Part shown: one piece after another, positions 48,301 through 59,673 of the stretch
Position numbering within the stretch: the first letter of the stretch is position 1
How the letters are laid out: every line of letters starts with the position of its first letter
NCBI RefSeq assembly: GCF_040412425.1
Contig: NC_089788.1
Span: forward strand, 70,921,720 to 70,985,719
DNA length: 64,000 nucleotides
DNA from: Macrobrachium rosenbergii
Taxonomy: Eukaryota; Arthropoda; Malacostraca; Decapoda; Palaemonidae
Reading direction: 5' to 3'
Made by a program: the position numbers and the translations under genes
Notes under the pieces: generated by a model
What the model was told of the DNA's origin: nothing
Seen by the model: only the letters and a program-made list of their open reading frames with translations
The model's database searches: none

Positions 48301-51300
48301 GAAGGACTGGGAACCAATGCCTCCTCAGCCACAAAAGTGTGATTAGAAACATGGTGATGATTGAGTTCCTGGTAGTCCTCAACCTAGAGTACCCCCTTCA
48401 ACAGTGGAAACATACGGAAAGCATACTGTACATGAACAGGTTTGTCCAATCCTGAATCCCAACGTCTACTGCCCAGGCTTAAGGGCCCAGAACTGGGGAG
48501 ACAGTGATTCAGCTTAGCAGCAAAGGGATCAACGAGGGGTTGCCAAAGGAAAGATCAATACATACAGTCAACCCGGAAACAACTGAGGCAAAGGTCCAAT
48601 ATTCCTCTCCATTGTCCAGAGGCTAAAGTTTTGATGATGGCAACCAAGGTTCTGAATTTATGACCCTACCTTTTGATATAAGCCAGAGAAGGCATCCAAG
48701 GAGACAGAAATTACTTAATCCCTTCTGGGTAGCCAACAACTCGTTTCTACTGGCGACCACACCCTGAAGCAACTGGTTCCCAATAAACCACATCCCCATC
48801 CTCGTCTCAAGCAACTGTATAAAGTGAGAGGTCTGGGTTCAGGGATTCTAGGAGCTTTCCTGTGAGAGGGAATACTATGGACAATGATCAATGGTCTGGC
48901 CAAGTCTCTCTTCATGCAATGCAACTGAAGAGGTAACATCCAAAGTCAAGCACAGGCAGTCCCTGTTAACGGCTGGGGTTCTGTTCCCGAAAGTCACAGC
49001 TAACCAAAAATCAGCAATAATAGTGCCAATAAACCACTTACCAACCGATGCCACCAGTTAGCAGGGACTGCCTACATGGAACTGACCTCTCCACAGAAGA
49101 CAAGTGGCTTAGGCAATACAACCAACATTAGGGAGCATGCACCATGAGGAGGAGAATTCTCTCATGATTAACAACAGACTGTCTCTGCGGGATTGTGCCA
49201 AAAAATCTTGAACAGAACACAATCAATCATCATGGCCAGGTAAGTCACTCTTTGGGCAGGTTCCAGAGATGACCTCTGACCTTTTATTAAGCACAGGGCC
49301 TTGCCAAGCCCCGTACAGGCTCTCTCACCCACACGCAAACCCCCCTGGACTTCACAAAGATAACCCGTTGTCCAGATACAAAAGTAACTTTACTCCTAAT
49401 AAGAAAACATACATGAAGGGGATAGCACCTCAGCAAATACTTGGGGCAAGGAACTGAGCCCGAAACAAAGAGCTCAACATTGATACAGTATGTCTTTCCC
49501 CCAAAGACAAAGTGTAGGCACTTCCAGAGAGTGGGTGGATGGGGGCACGAGAGTATGCATCATTCATGTATCCCGTAAACATCCATGTCCTTTCTCCATG
49601 ACGGCTAAAGACTGTGGAGGCTGACAACATCGAAAAAAGGGAAACAGTAGGCCACAGTGGTTGAGCCTGTACATGTCTAGGGCTGTCATCCAAACTCCTA
49701 TTGCCTGGCACTAGGAATAGCCTGTGTAAAAAGGCCAGCAAGGTAGCTGTTACTTCCTCTAATGCTGCATTCTCTAATGGAGAAAAGGCTTCCTGACCAA
49801 CACCTGTCTCTTCTCTAGGATGCTCTGTATGATTGAAAGGTTGGAAAGGCAGCGAATTCTTGAAAGGAATGCAAAAGCCTTCCCAAGAACTTCCTTTACC
49901 ACGGCATCTACAACAAGTGTTCCCCCACTTGAGTAAAGAGGCCCAACCTGGAAACACCAGCACACGAGGGGTCGATGAGCTAATCGGACTGAGGAATCTT
50001 GATATAGTGGAGGAAATACACAGCCCCATTTTTTAGATGACAACTCGAGCCTTGCTGCCAAAAAGGACACTTCTTCCCTCCTGAGCCTGGAAGGAAGACG
50101 GAAAGAAATGCCCAGTGTGTTTATAGTAAGAGGAGGAGACTTCCCCCAACGGACTGGGAATGGAGGAGAAAAGTATTAATTTGGTCTTCAGTTTCTCCTT
50201 CCCTGTCCCTGCAGCTATCGAAAACGGATAGCTTGTTGTCTATTCCTTCCCAAAGGATGAGCTGAGACATGAGCCAGTTCACCTATCCCATCCCAAAAAG
50301 GCTTTGTTAAGTAAACAAAAACCTATAGGATTTATCAAGGATCCCTGGCCCAAGGAGAGAGTCTGCCAAACTCCTACAAACACAGTCAACAGTGTCCAGC
50401 ATAAAGCACTGGAGAGTAAAGCTTCGACGGCATTAGCCAAATTTAATACATATTCTTGGGCTCCTGAAATGAGAAAAAGTGATTAAGCAAACACAATTGT
50501 GCCTCTCTTGGCTGGAAAAACACGGACCCTAACAGCTGGATCACGAGAAGAGGGGGGAAAAAATCACCTGCTCTAAAACCATATTCTTCCTAGCAGACTG
50601 CAAGGGAGACAAGAGAGAGGACTTTCAAAAAGGAGAATCTTTGCCCAAACATTGCCATCGAGTCAAGTCTCCCAAGTACATAATCAGATAACTTGAAGGA
50701 TTGTAGAATCTGTCTAAGCACAAGTGAACTAATTCCTTAAAACTGAGGGGACACATTGCCTTGAACCCTTCCTCTTCCTTTTAAGGAGGCAAAGGAGAAT
50801 GCTGTTTGGAAGAGCAAGGACAAAAGTAGCCCCAGAACAAGACCTGGAGCTAATGTTCTCCTAATCCCTCTGACAGAGAATAAAAGTCAAAAGCTCTCTA
50901 ATAGGACTCACAGACGCCTTGTGCGAATTCGCTGATGTGTCATGCGGACTCACTGAAGCTCTGGGCTCTCTACACCTGTGCAGACTCACCAACAGCCGTG
51001 AGGAGAGGCACACAAAAGTGCAGACTCGCAGGCAACTGTTCAGACTCGCAACCAACTGTGCGGACTCACTGCCACCCATGCACTCTCTCGCAGACTTGCA
51101 GACAACCTGTGGACTCCCCGCTGGCCCTTCAGACTTGTTCGGACTCCCAGACACCCGTATGGACTCTTGCTCTTTGTGGAAACTCACGGACTAATAGGCA
51201 AAAACAGATATCTACCACACTTAGTCTAAGCTTGAAAACAGTCCACAAAAAACTGCAAAAGAATCAGCACTGACATAATAGTGGCCTAGTCAGAACAAAC

Positions 51301-54146
51301 CTGGACTACTGGTGATAAAAGGAGAGAACTAGTGTGAATGCTGACTTTGACAGCCTAACTACAGACTCAGGGCTGCTAACAACGGTTGCAGGCAAGATGC
51401 CTCGCGCTCTAGCAGGCACAATGCCTTGAACGCTGCTGACAGGCACAACACCTTGCACGCTTGCAGGTGTGACGCCCTGCTTGCATGGCAGCACCCACAA
51501 TGGATCGCGATTGGTTATCTGGCTCAGACAAATCACTAGAATAACTGTGGGACAACGGGGCCAATAACAAGATCTACACCTATAATAACTGTCCTATGCG
51601 ACCGAGATCTAACTCTGCCCATGGGGAACTGAAAGCAAAGGAAGAAGACAAGAGGGCACAATCCTTGAGCATCCTGGGATGTTAGTCCTCTACCTGTTGG
51701 CAGGTGAAGCCAAAGGCTGTGTCTGTGGAGTGGGCAAAGGAACGAGGGAACTATCTCTGCCAATGCACTGGACACATATAGAGCAAATGACTCAAACAGT
51801 TACACACAATTCAATTCTTGATTTCATGGAATCAATCTAATTGCATAAATCTAGCCAGCTACCCTGAGCTGAAATTTTGGGTGTAGAAGGATCTATATCT
51901 ACTCAAGAAGAAACTATAGAGTTATCTCTAACTTCCTGACTAGGTGTTAATTCTACAGAAAACTTAAGATTCAAGACTGTTCTTTTACTCCTTCTTAAGT
52001 CTATCTTTCTCTTATAATTCGGCAACTTATTCTGTTTATGAAATCTAACAAATTTCGAAAGGGAAGATAGAGAAGAAGAATCTATACTGCCAAATATAGA
52101 CCAAAACCATATGATGCATCGTTAACCTGGAAAACAAACATTAAATTTTAGAGCACTTGTCTACATGCCTGGCTGTATTCACCAAGACAAGACAAGACTA
52201 ATCAACCAAAACACTTGCTGTCTTACCCCCACCCCTTAAAGGGTGGAGGAGTAACTACTGTATTGCGAAAGTTTGCTAGTTAATGACTGCTCCAATTTTA
52301 ACACCTGTTGAACCCACGCCAAGTAGCATATTTGATGGCTTATAAGACGCATGTCTGCATAGGACGCACCCCAATTTCAGCAGGACATTGAGGGAAAAAA
52401 AATAAGGTTTCCTAGCCTATGTTCATATGATTTTGGTAAGTAAAAACTGTAGTATTAGGTTATCATATGCATATTGTTTCTTACCAACAGAATCAACAAA
52501 AACAATAATAAAGAAGTTATTTACCATATTTATATTTATCAAAATATGTATTATACTACGATCGAATGTTTCGTCTGCTGCTGAAAGCTACCTCATAGGT
52601 TGACCAATAGACTGCAACACATTCATTTGTAAACATTGTTTCTTACCGGCAGAATCAACAAAAACATTAATAAAGATGTTACCTACGGTAATATATGTTA
52701 TATATATCCATTATATATTATAAAAGTATGCAATCAAGCTCTGGAATTTACTACGTTTCAGCCTTGTTCTCCGTAAAGCTCTCGAGATAATTACCAATAG
52801 GTGGCAGCACACGTACTGTAAGTCTGTAAATGTGGAATGCGGCGATGCGCTGTAGACGACGATAATGATATTAACACATTTTAATGAAAATATCGATAAT
52901 AACAACGTAGATATTGATTATAATACTAGCAGTAGTAATTGCAGTGATGGTAAGTGTGATAATGATAAATAATTATAATAAACTTTGGTTTCTAATAGGT
53001 TATTAGGATAACACCGAATGTTAGGCTAGGCTACAACATCTACGTGACGTTTCATGTATAATTTCAGCCAAAATTCTTAAATTTTGAGCCTACATTATGT
53101 ACATAGGACGCAGGGGGATTTTTTAGGCCATTTTTTGATTAAAAAAAGTGCGTCTTATACGCCGTCAAATAAGGTAGCCACAGATAGGGCTAATGATTGA
53201 GGGTAAGTTTCACCTTATAAATACTTATTTGCAAGGGGACAAATTATCCTAACTTTGCTTTTTTATTCCCAATTGTATGTTATTTCTCTGCATTAATCAA
53301 ATTATCCTAACTGCTTTTTTATTCCCAAATGCATGTAATACCTCTGCATTAATCATCTGATCTGACTTTCACACAAAATATAGTGATGAAACAGCTTACC
53401 TTTTGTGTAGGACCTGGGGAAGGTGCCAATATCTTAGATTCCCCTTCTCTTGATACACTGTTAGGTGGGAGATTTGTGCCACTTGATGGTGACTTCTCTG
53501 CAGATTCATCAAGCAACATCAAGTCTGAATCCTCGTCTGCACCAACATCTGATTCTACTTCATCTGCATCCACATAATTCGATTCCAGTTCCTCACCCCC
53601 AAATTCTTCAGAATTACCAATAATGTTCGGGCCAATAAACACTCCCTCTCCTTTGGATGCTGCTCCTTTCTTCCCACCGGCTGGCTTAGCACCCCGATTG
53701 GATAAACTGCGGTTAGGAGGGTCACTAGGGTCAGCATTGTTCTCTTCAAGATCATCATCAATGTTCTCTTCAAGAACATCAACACTCTCAATTTCCCTCT
53801 TTGTTACAAAACTGGGTTCCTTTTTTGGCGTCAGAATTTTCTCTTTTTTCATCGGTTGTGGGGGAGTTTCTGTACTACTCTTGCCTTTCCTTTTGGTGGG
53901 ACTCTTCTCTTTATTGTTGTTGTTGTTATTATTGTTATTATTGACAGCAGCAGAATCCGACACATTATTATTCACGGGTGCCTTTTTAGCAGACTGCGTT
54001 TCCTTCGACTTCTTTGTCGGGGACAGCTTTTCATGATCCTCCTCTCGCTGTCTCTTCTGCTGAGATCTTGCTAAAGGTTTCAGGAATCCATCCAAACTCA
54101 ACTGTTTCTTAGGTATAGCATCCTTCCTTTTCTCTCGTGGACCCAT
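43511..54146 (-). CDS. Polydactyl C2H2 zinc-finger protein (860 aa, 11 fingers)
   Basis: Probable sequence-specific nucleic-acid-binding nuclear protein; target unknown. Coding segments are 54146-53400 (249 codons) and 45346-43511 (611 codons plus stop). The join CAAAAG|GTAAGC to TTCCAG|GCACCT is phase 0. Residues 1-249 are disordered and charged, with KKQLSLDGFLKP at 13-24 and an Asn run. Fingers lie at about 255-278, 283-306, 355-377, 383-406, 487-510, 544-565, 571-594, 625-648, 654-677, 702-723 and 729-751, with TGEKPY-type linkers only between pairs 3-4, 6-7 and 10-11. A Thr-Pro repeat sits at about 437-454. The tail (752-860) is Lys/Glu-rich. The wide spacing of fingers argues against a KRAB-type array. 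I do not recognise an orthologue. The ATG has AAA at -3 to -1. Confidence 0.92.
46319..46508 (+). repeat. DIRS inverted terminal repeat, left
   Basis: Shares with the reverse complement of the right end, in order: ACTTACCCTC, ATCATTAG, GGCTACTTGG, AAGTGTTAAAA-like, AGTTACTCC, GGGGTGGGG, TAAGACAGCAAG and GTTTTGGTTGAT. Similarity stops just inside 46508. Confidence 0.8.
46548..46650. repeat. DIRS internal complementary region
   Basis: The left half (GATGGAGGTTAAGTACCTAA and on to 46597) is the inverse of the left outer edge at 46319-46372. The right half (GAGGTGAAACTTACCCTCCA then TCATTAG) equals the reverse complement of the right outer edge at 53185-53230. The region thus copies a junction of the two element ends, the arrangement known from DIRS-1. 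Confidence 0.7.
47300..48400 (-). pseudogene. DIRS-like element: RNase H/recombinase connector and recombinase remnant
   Basis: At 48382-48146 the minus strand reads LLWLRRHWFPVLPHFSRIPR and LLRQAGKRKPYVNIKMLQL, a conserved stretch found after RNase H in DIRS-like polyproteins of decapods and other animals. Downstream LSGPPFYPRE near 47850 fits the start of the tyrosine recombinase. The H-x-x-R box was not located; the rest is heavily decayed. Confidence 0.55.
48700..48939 (-). pseudogene. DIRS-like element: RNase H remnant
   Basis: The minus-strand peptide RRGWGCGLLGTSCFRVWSP corresponds to the DAS..GWGA-L ...G.WS sequence of DIRS-like RNase H; the preceding Asp is lost in this frame. Adjacent VETSCWL supports the match. 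Confidence 0.65.
48954..49073. mobile_element. 120-bp MITE nested in the DIRS-like element
   Basis: Ends AGGCAGTCCCTGTTAAC and its inverse CAGTTAGCAGGGACTGCCT define terminal inverted repeats of about 17 bp with one or two mismatches. The interior AATCAGCAATAATAGTGCCA resembles the 31-bp minisatellite unit at 10314-10490. It separates the RT and RNase H remnants. No coding sequence; no clear target duplication. Confidence 0.7.
49430..50029 (-). pseudogene. DIRS-like element: reverse transcriptase N-terminal half
   Basis: Open for 199 codons by chance or recent decay. Recognisable parts are LEEVTATLLAFLHRLFLVP and LFSMLSASTVFS, then RTWMFTGYMNDAYSRAPIHP, which matches the W.....D.KDAYF.IPIH motif of DIRS-like RT with the catalytic Asp replaced (GYMNDAY). 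The later FGL/APQVF and YLDD motifs are missing or unreadable. No function expected. Confidence 0.7.
50200..52198 (-). other. DIRS-like element: gag-like and 5' region, with degenerate tandem repeats
   Basis: The 50920-51180 part holds many degenerate CAGACTC-type units (minus-strand GAGTC) and gives Ser-, Pro- and Arg-rich frames, as expected of a decayed gag. At 51400-51490 a second short degenerate repeat around GGCACAA.GCCTTG is visible. No protein family can be named with confidence. Confidence 0.4.
52199..52326 (-). repeat. DIRS inverted terminal repeat, right, inner part
   Basis: The reverse complement matches 46390-46508 (GGGGTGGGGG, TAAGACAGCAAG, GTTTTGGTTGATTAG). It ends at CCAAGTAG and resumes at 53174 after the nested insertion. 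Confidence 0.8.
52327..53173. mobile_element. Non-autonomous DNA transposon nested in the DIRS right repeat (847 bp)
   Basis: Left end TATTTGATGGCTTATAAGACGCA and the inverse of the right end TATTTGACGGCGTATAAGACGCA form terminal inverted repeats of about 24 bp. The flanks show GTAG at 52323-52326 and again at 53174-53177, a 4-bp target duplication; removing element and one copy restores the terminal repeat seen at the left end. Inside, a piece with TTGTTTCTTACC and CAGAATCAACAAAAACA occurs twice (about 52469 and 52637). No ORF. The superfamily is not certain. Confidence 0.8.
53174..53230 (-). repeat. DIRS inverted terminal repeat, right, outer part
   Basis: Reverse complement reads AAGGTGAAACTTACCCTC, ATCATTAG and TATCTGTGGCTAC, the same order as 46345-46388. 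The outer limit near 53230 is estimated from similarity to the internal complementary region. Confidence 0.7.
53241..53354. repeat. Two-copy tandem repeat beside the zinc-finger donor
   Basis: Units 53241-53298 and 53299-53354 both run from AAATTATCCTAACT through TTTTTTATTCCCAA to CTCTGCATTAATC, with few differences. It ends 45 bp inside the intron from the donor at 53400. Confidence 0.9.
53400..54146 (-). CDS. Zinc-finger gene, coding exon 1
   Basis: ATG at 54146, donor ACAAAAG|GTAAGC at 53400/53399. Encodes the basic and acidic disordered N-terminal region with a PIP-box-like peptide. The exon extends upstream to about 54171, where TTTTCCAG|C marks the acceptor of a 5' UTR intron. Translation past the donor ends 16 codons later. 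Confidence 0.88.
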
Positions 54147-54171
54147 TTTGATTTACTCTGCACACCTAGAG

Positions 54172-57100
54172 CTGGAAAATAAAACACAACATTTATTAGT
54201 AAAATTTAGGCCACCGTAAACATTTAAAAGTTTGTACTGAATGCTAAAGTTTATCAACAGAAATACCTATTTCACTTTCTTAAGTCTTACCCTTTATGTA
54301 CTAATACTAACTTTATATATAAATTATTTAAATAAGGATAATGATTAAATAAATACAGTATACTGATTTTTCAGTGTGAACTTTATACTGTATTTCAATA
54401 GCACTGACCATAATAATGTGTATTTTCAATTTGCCAAACAGTTCTACTGGATATAGATACAGAACTGTACAGTATACATAATGGAGGCATGCATTTATGT
54501 CAAAACTCCATAAGACTCTTCGGGTGTTTAAGCCAACTTACCAGACAGAAAACTAACAAAGCTTCCATGTCAAAAGATACATTATAGTTGTGTCACCATT
54601 ATATTTCCATAAAATTATACCTAAATTTAAAAACAATGAGCTCTAAACTCACAGCTGTAAATGCACTTGGTGGCAAAGATATATTCATATAAATATGTAA
54701 TACCTAGTTACTGCTACAATAGAATAAGACAAGTCTTCAATTACAAGATTTATAAGCACCAAAAGAACTAAAAAGGCAGACGCCAGATATATGCAAGTCC
54801 AAATGTCTTGTAAATGTTGAAAGGTTCAACAGATCACAAGTACGCTGCATTAGAGCTACCAGTCATGAACTTTACAAAAGTCGCATAAAAAAACATAAAT
54901 GATTGATTACTTGAATTTTCCACCGTCAAGTGACACCATGTGAACAGCATCTTACTCGACTTCATCTAGCCAATGAAAACATATTTTACATGACCTATCT
55001 TTGCAGTTCACTGGCCACTATACACATATGGTAACTTACATAATGAGTCTATTTTAAATTCATACAGACTTATCAAGTCTCAAGACAAGCTCACATACAC
55101 AGTCCTATAACAGTGAGATTCTTTTAACATTTGTCTTTATCCATGGTAAATGTCAGATAAAATAAACTAGGATTTATCAATATTAGTAAATAAATGAATT
55201 CTGATATTTATGACAAACTAAAATTCTTGAACCATAGCAAGCCACATGGACTTAAAACATACGACAGACGTAAAATGCAAAAAGGCATGTGTCTTTGAAA
55301 ACCAAAATCACAAGTTAACAAAAGTACACTTGTCTACTCTTAAAAGATTTTTGTAGTTACATTACACTAAATACATACCATAGCCTACAACATTGATATA
55401 AATTTCCTATAGACTGGCTCAAACAAGATTTGAGAAAAATAGGGTAAAAGATACCATTATGTAAATTTTTTTGCACAATTTCCAGTACCTTTATATGAGA
55501 GAGTTCTATATCCAACTACTAGCACTTCCTAGCAGATAATTTCAAAACTACGTTAACTGTTAACAAATAAATAAATCATTTGAGTGAGATGACCACTTTA
55601 TCTTATTTGTTCTTGTTACTATTTACAATCTAAACTGCTGCTATAGTCTATTAAAAATCTGGTTATCTTGTTTGTTAATAAGTTCCCATTCAATCTAGTT
55701 TGGGTACTATGGTAAATAGCTTCTTGGAGTTGGTTATTCCTAAATTCTAAGTACCTTTGGTATTTCTATTAACTGATCTAAAAACATTTTTTTAAGACTA
55801 CAAACTGGGGCATTCTAGCCTCCTTTGATATCAAAGGCACCTAATTAATGTTATTATTTTGATTAATCTTGCCTGTATCATTCTTAATCCTCCTGCTTTA
55901 TTTCAAATTCTATTCATTCCTGGAAGATTGTATGTCACTAGTCATCATGGTCCCTAGATCTTCTACCAGCTGACAATTCTATCTTTTTGTAAAGTAGGTC
56001 TGACTTGGCATTACAGTACTGGTGTCTAAGTTGAATGTTACTGACACTGGTTTCTTTGCAAAACAATTCTTTAGGAGATAGCGGGCACCATCCTTAGGCT
56101 ATGTCCCATAGTTCATGGGTCAACAGTGGGTAAAAAGGGGTTTTTGGGTGGGGTAAAACAACATGATAGTTCTCATTCATATTAAGGTAAGCTTATGGAA
56201 TGTTTTCAAGCTAACAACATGCACTGAGGTAAAGACCTGGTACCCTAGATTAGGTTAGGTTGTGTGTGATTGATTAGGTCATCTCCTAATGTAACAATCA
56301 TCAGATATTCAAGGCACGCATTAAAAAGAAAAATATTCGCCTAACAAGTCCAAAATGCTATAAAGGTTTACAGTACAACGGAGTGGATGCAGAGTATGGA
56401 CACATGCGTAGGCGTGAGAAATCCGACCATGAAAACAGGCCAAACCTAGCTTTTTCTAGAATGCCATGTCCAAACTAAACCAGACCTGGGGCAAGCGTAG
56501 AATGATGGGGCAGGTTCTGCAGAGGAAAAAAAAAAAGCTAACCTTTCCCAGAATGCCATGTCCTGACCTAACCAGACCTTACCTTCCTAATGTGATTAAA
56601 GCGTCGTGCCCTGACTGGAAAACAATGGACTAGAGCCTGATCCCATCGTTCTGCAAACTACCCCGACTTCTTTCCTAACCTGACTTAGGGCACCATGCCT
56701 TTACTTGGCTGGAGGGTGGGGGGGGGAACACCTCTGGGCCCCCTAACACTGAATGTCAAAAGCATATCAGCAGGATTAAATTTTGGAGGTGAAAATTACC
56801 GTCTCCCCATCTTTCTACTTATACCCAGAATAATTTTATCATCCAATCTATCAAATGTACTGCATAACCTAGCTTAACACCAACACGCCTAGAGCCTCCC
56901 AGTGGCATTTCTGGTTGCTTGTAACAGCCAGAACTGGCACGGCGAGAGAGCACTGAACAATTGCTGTTTCTGTAGCCTAGGTGCAGAGCATCTTAACGTT
57001 TTTAACAGCACTACCTTTCGCTCGCTTCTGACAGCATAAATTTAGCGAAGAGAAGGCTACGCCCTACCCAAAGACCGAGACACGGCGGTGCCCAAGTCCC

Positions 57101-57420
57101 TAACGATTATGTATTTCACCTCATAGACCTTAAATTACATCAATTCCCGCAAATTTCTATCAGACTACGACGGCAAGAACCCAACAACCTTTCTCTAAGA
57201 CAGTAAACATAAAAGTCCACGGGTCAATCAACAACCTCTTGGAAGCCTCAAAAATGGCTGGTCTTCCACGTAGATTTGGACACTTGCGTTTGTTTTCTCT
57301 TTTGCGATTACAGACTTAATCACCAGCAACATTACTTGACACAGACGATTATCATCAACTCTATTACATACCGACAACTTAAAGACTGCCAAACAACCGA
57401 AAATGATACCATTTCCTTAC
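54172..57420. other. Probable 5' UTR intron of the zinc-finger gene
   Basis: No coding sequence recognised. The only structure is a diverged duplication at about 56440-56590. Confidence 0.45.
56440..56590. repeat. Diverged tandem duplication
   Basis: AGAATGCCATGTCC followed by CTAAACCAGACC (from 56458) recurs as AGAATGCCATGTCC and CTAACCAGACC (from 56550). Unit about 90 bp. Confidence 0.75.
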
Positions 57421-57475
57421 CTATTCAGAAGCCACAGAACATATAAACAAAGCACCAAAGATGGCCGTGAAGTAC
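57421..57475 (-). promoter_or_regulatory. Likely non-coding first exon and promoter of the zinc-finger gene
   Basis: On the minus strand a good donor GAATAG|GTAAGG lies at 57421/57420, preceded by GGCCATCTT (57465-57458 region), a YY1-type element often placed just downstream of start sites. Splicing this donor to the acceptor at 54172/54171 would give a 5' UTR. A six-codon upstream ORF (MFCGF-stop) begins near 57442. The right-hand limit is approximate. No transcript evidence. Confidence 0.45.
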
Positions 57476-59387
57476 GCGTAGAGTATTGTTGATGCTCATT
57501 AAACTAGTGCTTTATTATTGTCCTAAAACTGACCCTGTGCCAACTTAATAGGCTATATTTATCGTCTAAGATAAACAATTAAAGTAAACAGACTCAAGTT
57601 AGTGGCAAATAGGCGAGAGTTTGAAAATCAGTTAATAGTGATCCCGTACAATTTGTGAAACACAAACTTCGGGACGATGTACGAGCACGCACGCCAACTT
57701 CTTCTGTTCGCATTTAGCGCGGCATACCATCGGTAAAACCAGTTCCTTTGGTTAAAGTTCTTTTGGGATATTAGGCGGGATGAATAAACTCTGAGATGCT
57801 TAACAAGAATTAAGTGTGGCTATTATTGAATAACTAAAGTAATGGAGCTTAAGAACAGTAGGGGACGTAATTTTTATCTCCGAAACGTTTTTCATTCAGT
57901 AACTCAAGAAGGAATATTTATATCCGTCAAACAATTTGATCATGTCGCTTTTACTGTCTTAACGGTTGTTTCTGTTATATCATTAAGCGGTACATCTCAT
58001 GGAGTCCTAAGTTCTCCTAAATATTTTTATCATCAGTCTGAAGATTTCCTTCTAATGTTCATACGTGCTGTATATACACAAAAATATACTACCAGATGTT
58101 TCTAACAGTATTTTCTATTCTTAAAGACACCGGAAACTGAAGGTTTCTCGTCCATGGCCTATCCCAGAATGTCAATGGGCGTATGTTTCAACGGCTTTTA
58201 GTATTTCTTGGTGGTGGCGTGTTCAAGATCAGACCCAGACCCAGTGTCGCTTAACTTCGCTAATCATCGTAACTTCGCGTCGGAGCCGATGTGTTGTTCC
58301 CGTCGGCGTTATTCGCTGATGTGTGTATTGGTTTATGGAACAAAAACTTGTGCTGACATAAAGCAGGCTTGCTATACAATAACATCAGTAATATGAATTT
58401 TGGCTTGAATTTGGCAGTAATGTAGATGTCAGTCGTTTTGCGCGCGCAGAGCATTTTTTGAACACTATCTCCTGAAGGAGTACAAGTTGAATCCATTTCT
58501 CTCCCAGTATCTCATTGCAGGATTCAGCATATGTACTATGTATGTTTTCTAACTGTCGTCTAAAATAATATCAGTTTGCGCATAAAGAGAACAATAGTTC
58601 AAATGATACAATTTGCCAATGGTTTTTCCTTCGTAGGGTTAATGAGTTTTGCAAGGTAACATATTCGACATGCAATAGACTGCCTAGGTTCAGATTTCGA
58701 GCATGCAGCTGTCTGAAAGTTGCTGCTGCCACTTTCGGTATGGGATGATGATGATGTCATTATAGCCTAAACAAAAGAATTTCGGAACCTTGGTTTTAGA
58801 AGACTTTGAACGTCTGAAGCTGTTTTGACATTCCAGTAAAATGGTGTATCGTGGAAACATTACTTTGGCAACACACTGTTCAAATATTACATGGAATTCT
58901 GATTTACAGTGATGGTAATAAGAGATCAGTGTCGACCTTTCAAACTTGAAAAAAAAAAAACACAAATTGGAGGACAAATATATTTAGAAGCAGTTTCGGA
59001 GTTTCATCCTCCCTTTCCCAAACTGAAGAGGGGGCATGCAGCTCCGTAACTGTAAGTGCTTCTGACTATATTTGTCCTCCAATTGTTTTTATTTTTATTT
59101 ACTATGATGGGATGATGCGCTATGAACCTTGATTTGCCAGCACATCACTAGTAGGGCTAAAATGAAATGCTTGGTAAACATCGATCAATTTTCAAGAATA
59201 TGGCATATAAAAGTCTTGCTTCTCTATAAGGGGTAGTGACTTAGGCACAAGCTAGACAATAACGAAGGAAGCTCGACGATATCTTTAGATTGTTGATAAG
59301 ATGAGGCTCACATTGAAACGGGATTGACTTGATGTCAAACACGTCGTGAGGCCTATAGGCACCACAGCTAGTCCAAGGTGAGCAAAC

Positions 59388-59392
<5 letters not shown>
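57476..59392. other. Intergenic between the divergent zinc-finger and carboxylesterase genes
   Basis: A (TTAGGCGGGA)-type E2F-like site occurs near 57770 and CG-rich patches near 57690, consistent with a promoter area for the zinc-finger gene. No gene is visible; the 58965-59085 foldback is listed separately. Confidence 0.4.
58965..59085. mobile_element. Small foldback MITE
   Basis: AATTGGAGGACAAATATA with AGAAGCA at the left and the inverse TGCTTCTGACTATATTTGTC and CTCCAATTG at the right, around a centre of about 55 bp. Arms about 30 bp. No coding sequence. Confidence 0.8.

Positions 59393-59474
<82 letters not shown>
59393..59474. repeat. (TA)n then (TG)n upstream of the carboxylesterase start
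   Basis: About 27 TA and 14 TG units ending 75 bp before the proposed start codon, so it must lie in or next to the promoter/5' UTR. Confidence 0.95.
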
Positions 59475-59549
59475 ATTTCGTGGATTTGCAATTTAGGTAT
59501 ATTTCCTCGTGCTCGCCAATTATTTGAGTATCCACAACAGGTACAAGCC

Positions 59550-59673
59550 ATGAAAGTGCTGAGTCTCGTGGTGTCGATCCTCATAGGTCTAGGAGGAAAT
59601 GAAGCTGGGGCAAACGGAGAGTCATTATCCTATTCGGATATTTCGATTATATCAAGATTTTCAACGTCGACAG
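59550..59673 (+). CDS. Carboxylesterase exon 1 (signal peptide)
   Basis: ATG with G at -3, then a hydrophobic core [14 protein letters not shown]. Donor CGACAG|GTAATT, phase 1. An in-frame upstream ATG at 59451 would translate the TG repeat and hide the signal peptide, so it was not chosen. Confidence 0.7.

Larger units (their letters stand above)
46319..53230 (-). mobile_element. DIRS-like retroelement, near full length, decayed, with nested insertions
   Basis: DIRS elements use a tyrosine recombinase and have inverted terminal repeats plus an internal complementary region that matches both ends. All three parts are visible: inverted ends (46319-46508; 52199-52326 with 53174-53230), an internal region at 46548-46650 next to the coding-strand 3' end, and minus-strand remnants in the order low-complexity gag-like region, RT (50030-49430), RNase H (48939-48700) and a recombinase-like region (48400-47300). 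Without the 847-bp insertion it is about 6.1 kb, usual for the group. It lies in the same orientation as the zinc-finger gene in whose intron it sits. Confidence 0.8.

Noticed and set aside
49430..50029. A 199-codon open frame as a host gene
   Set aside because: It is a decayed DIRS-like reverse transcriptase with the catalytic motif lost.
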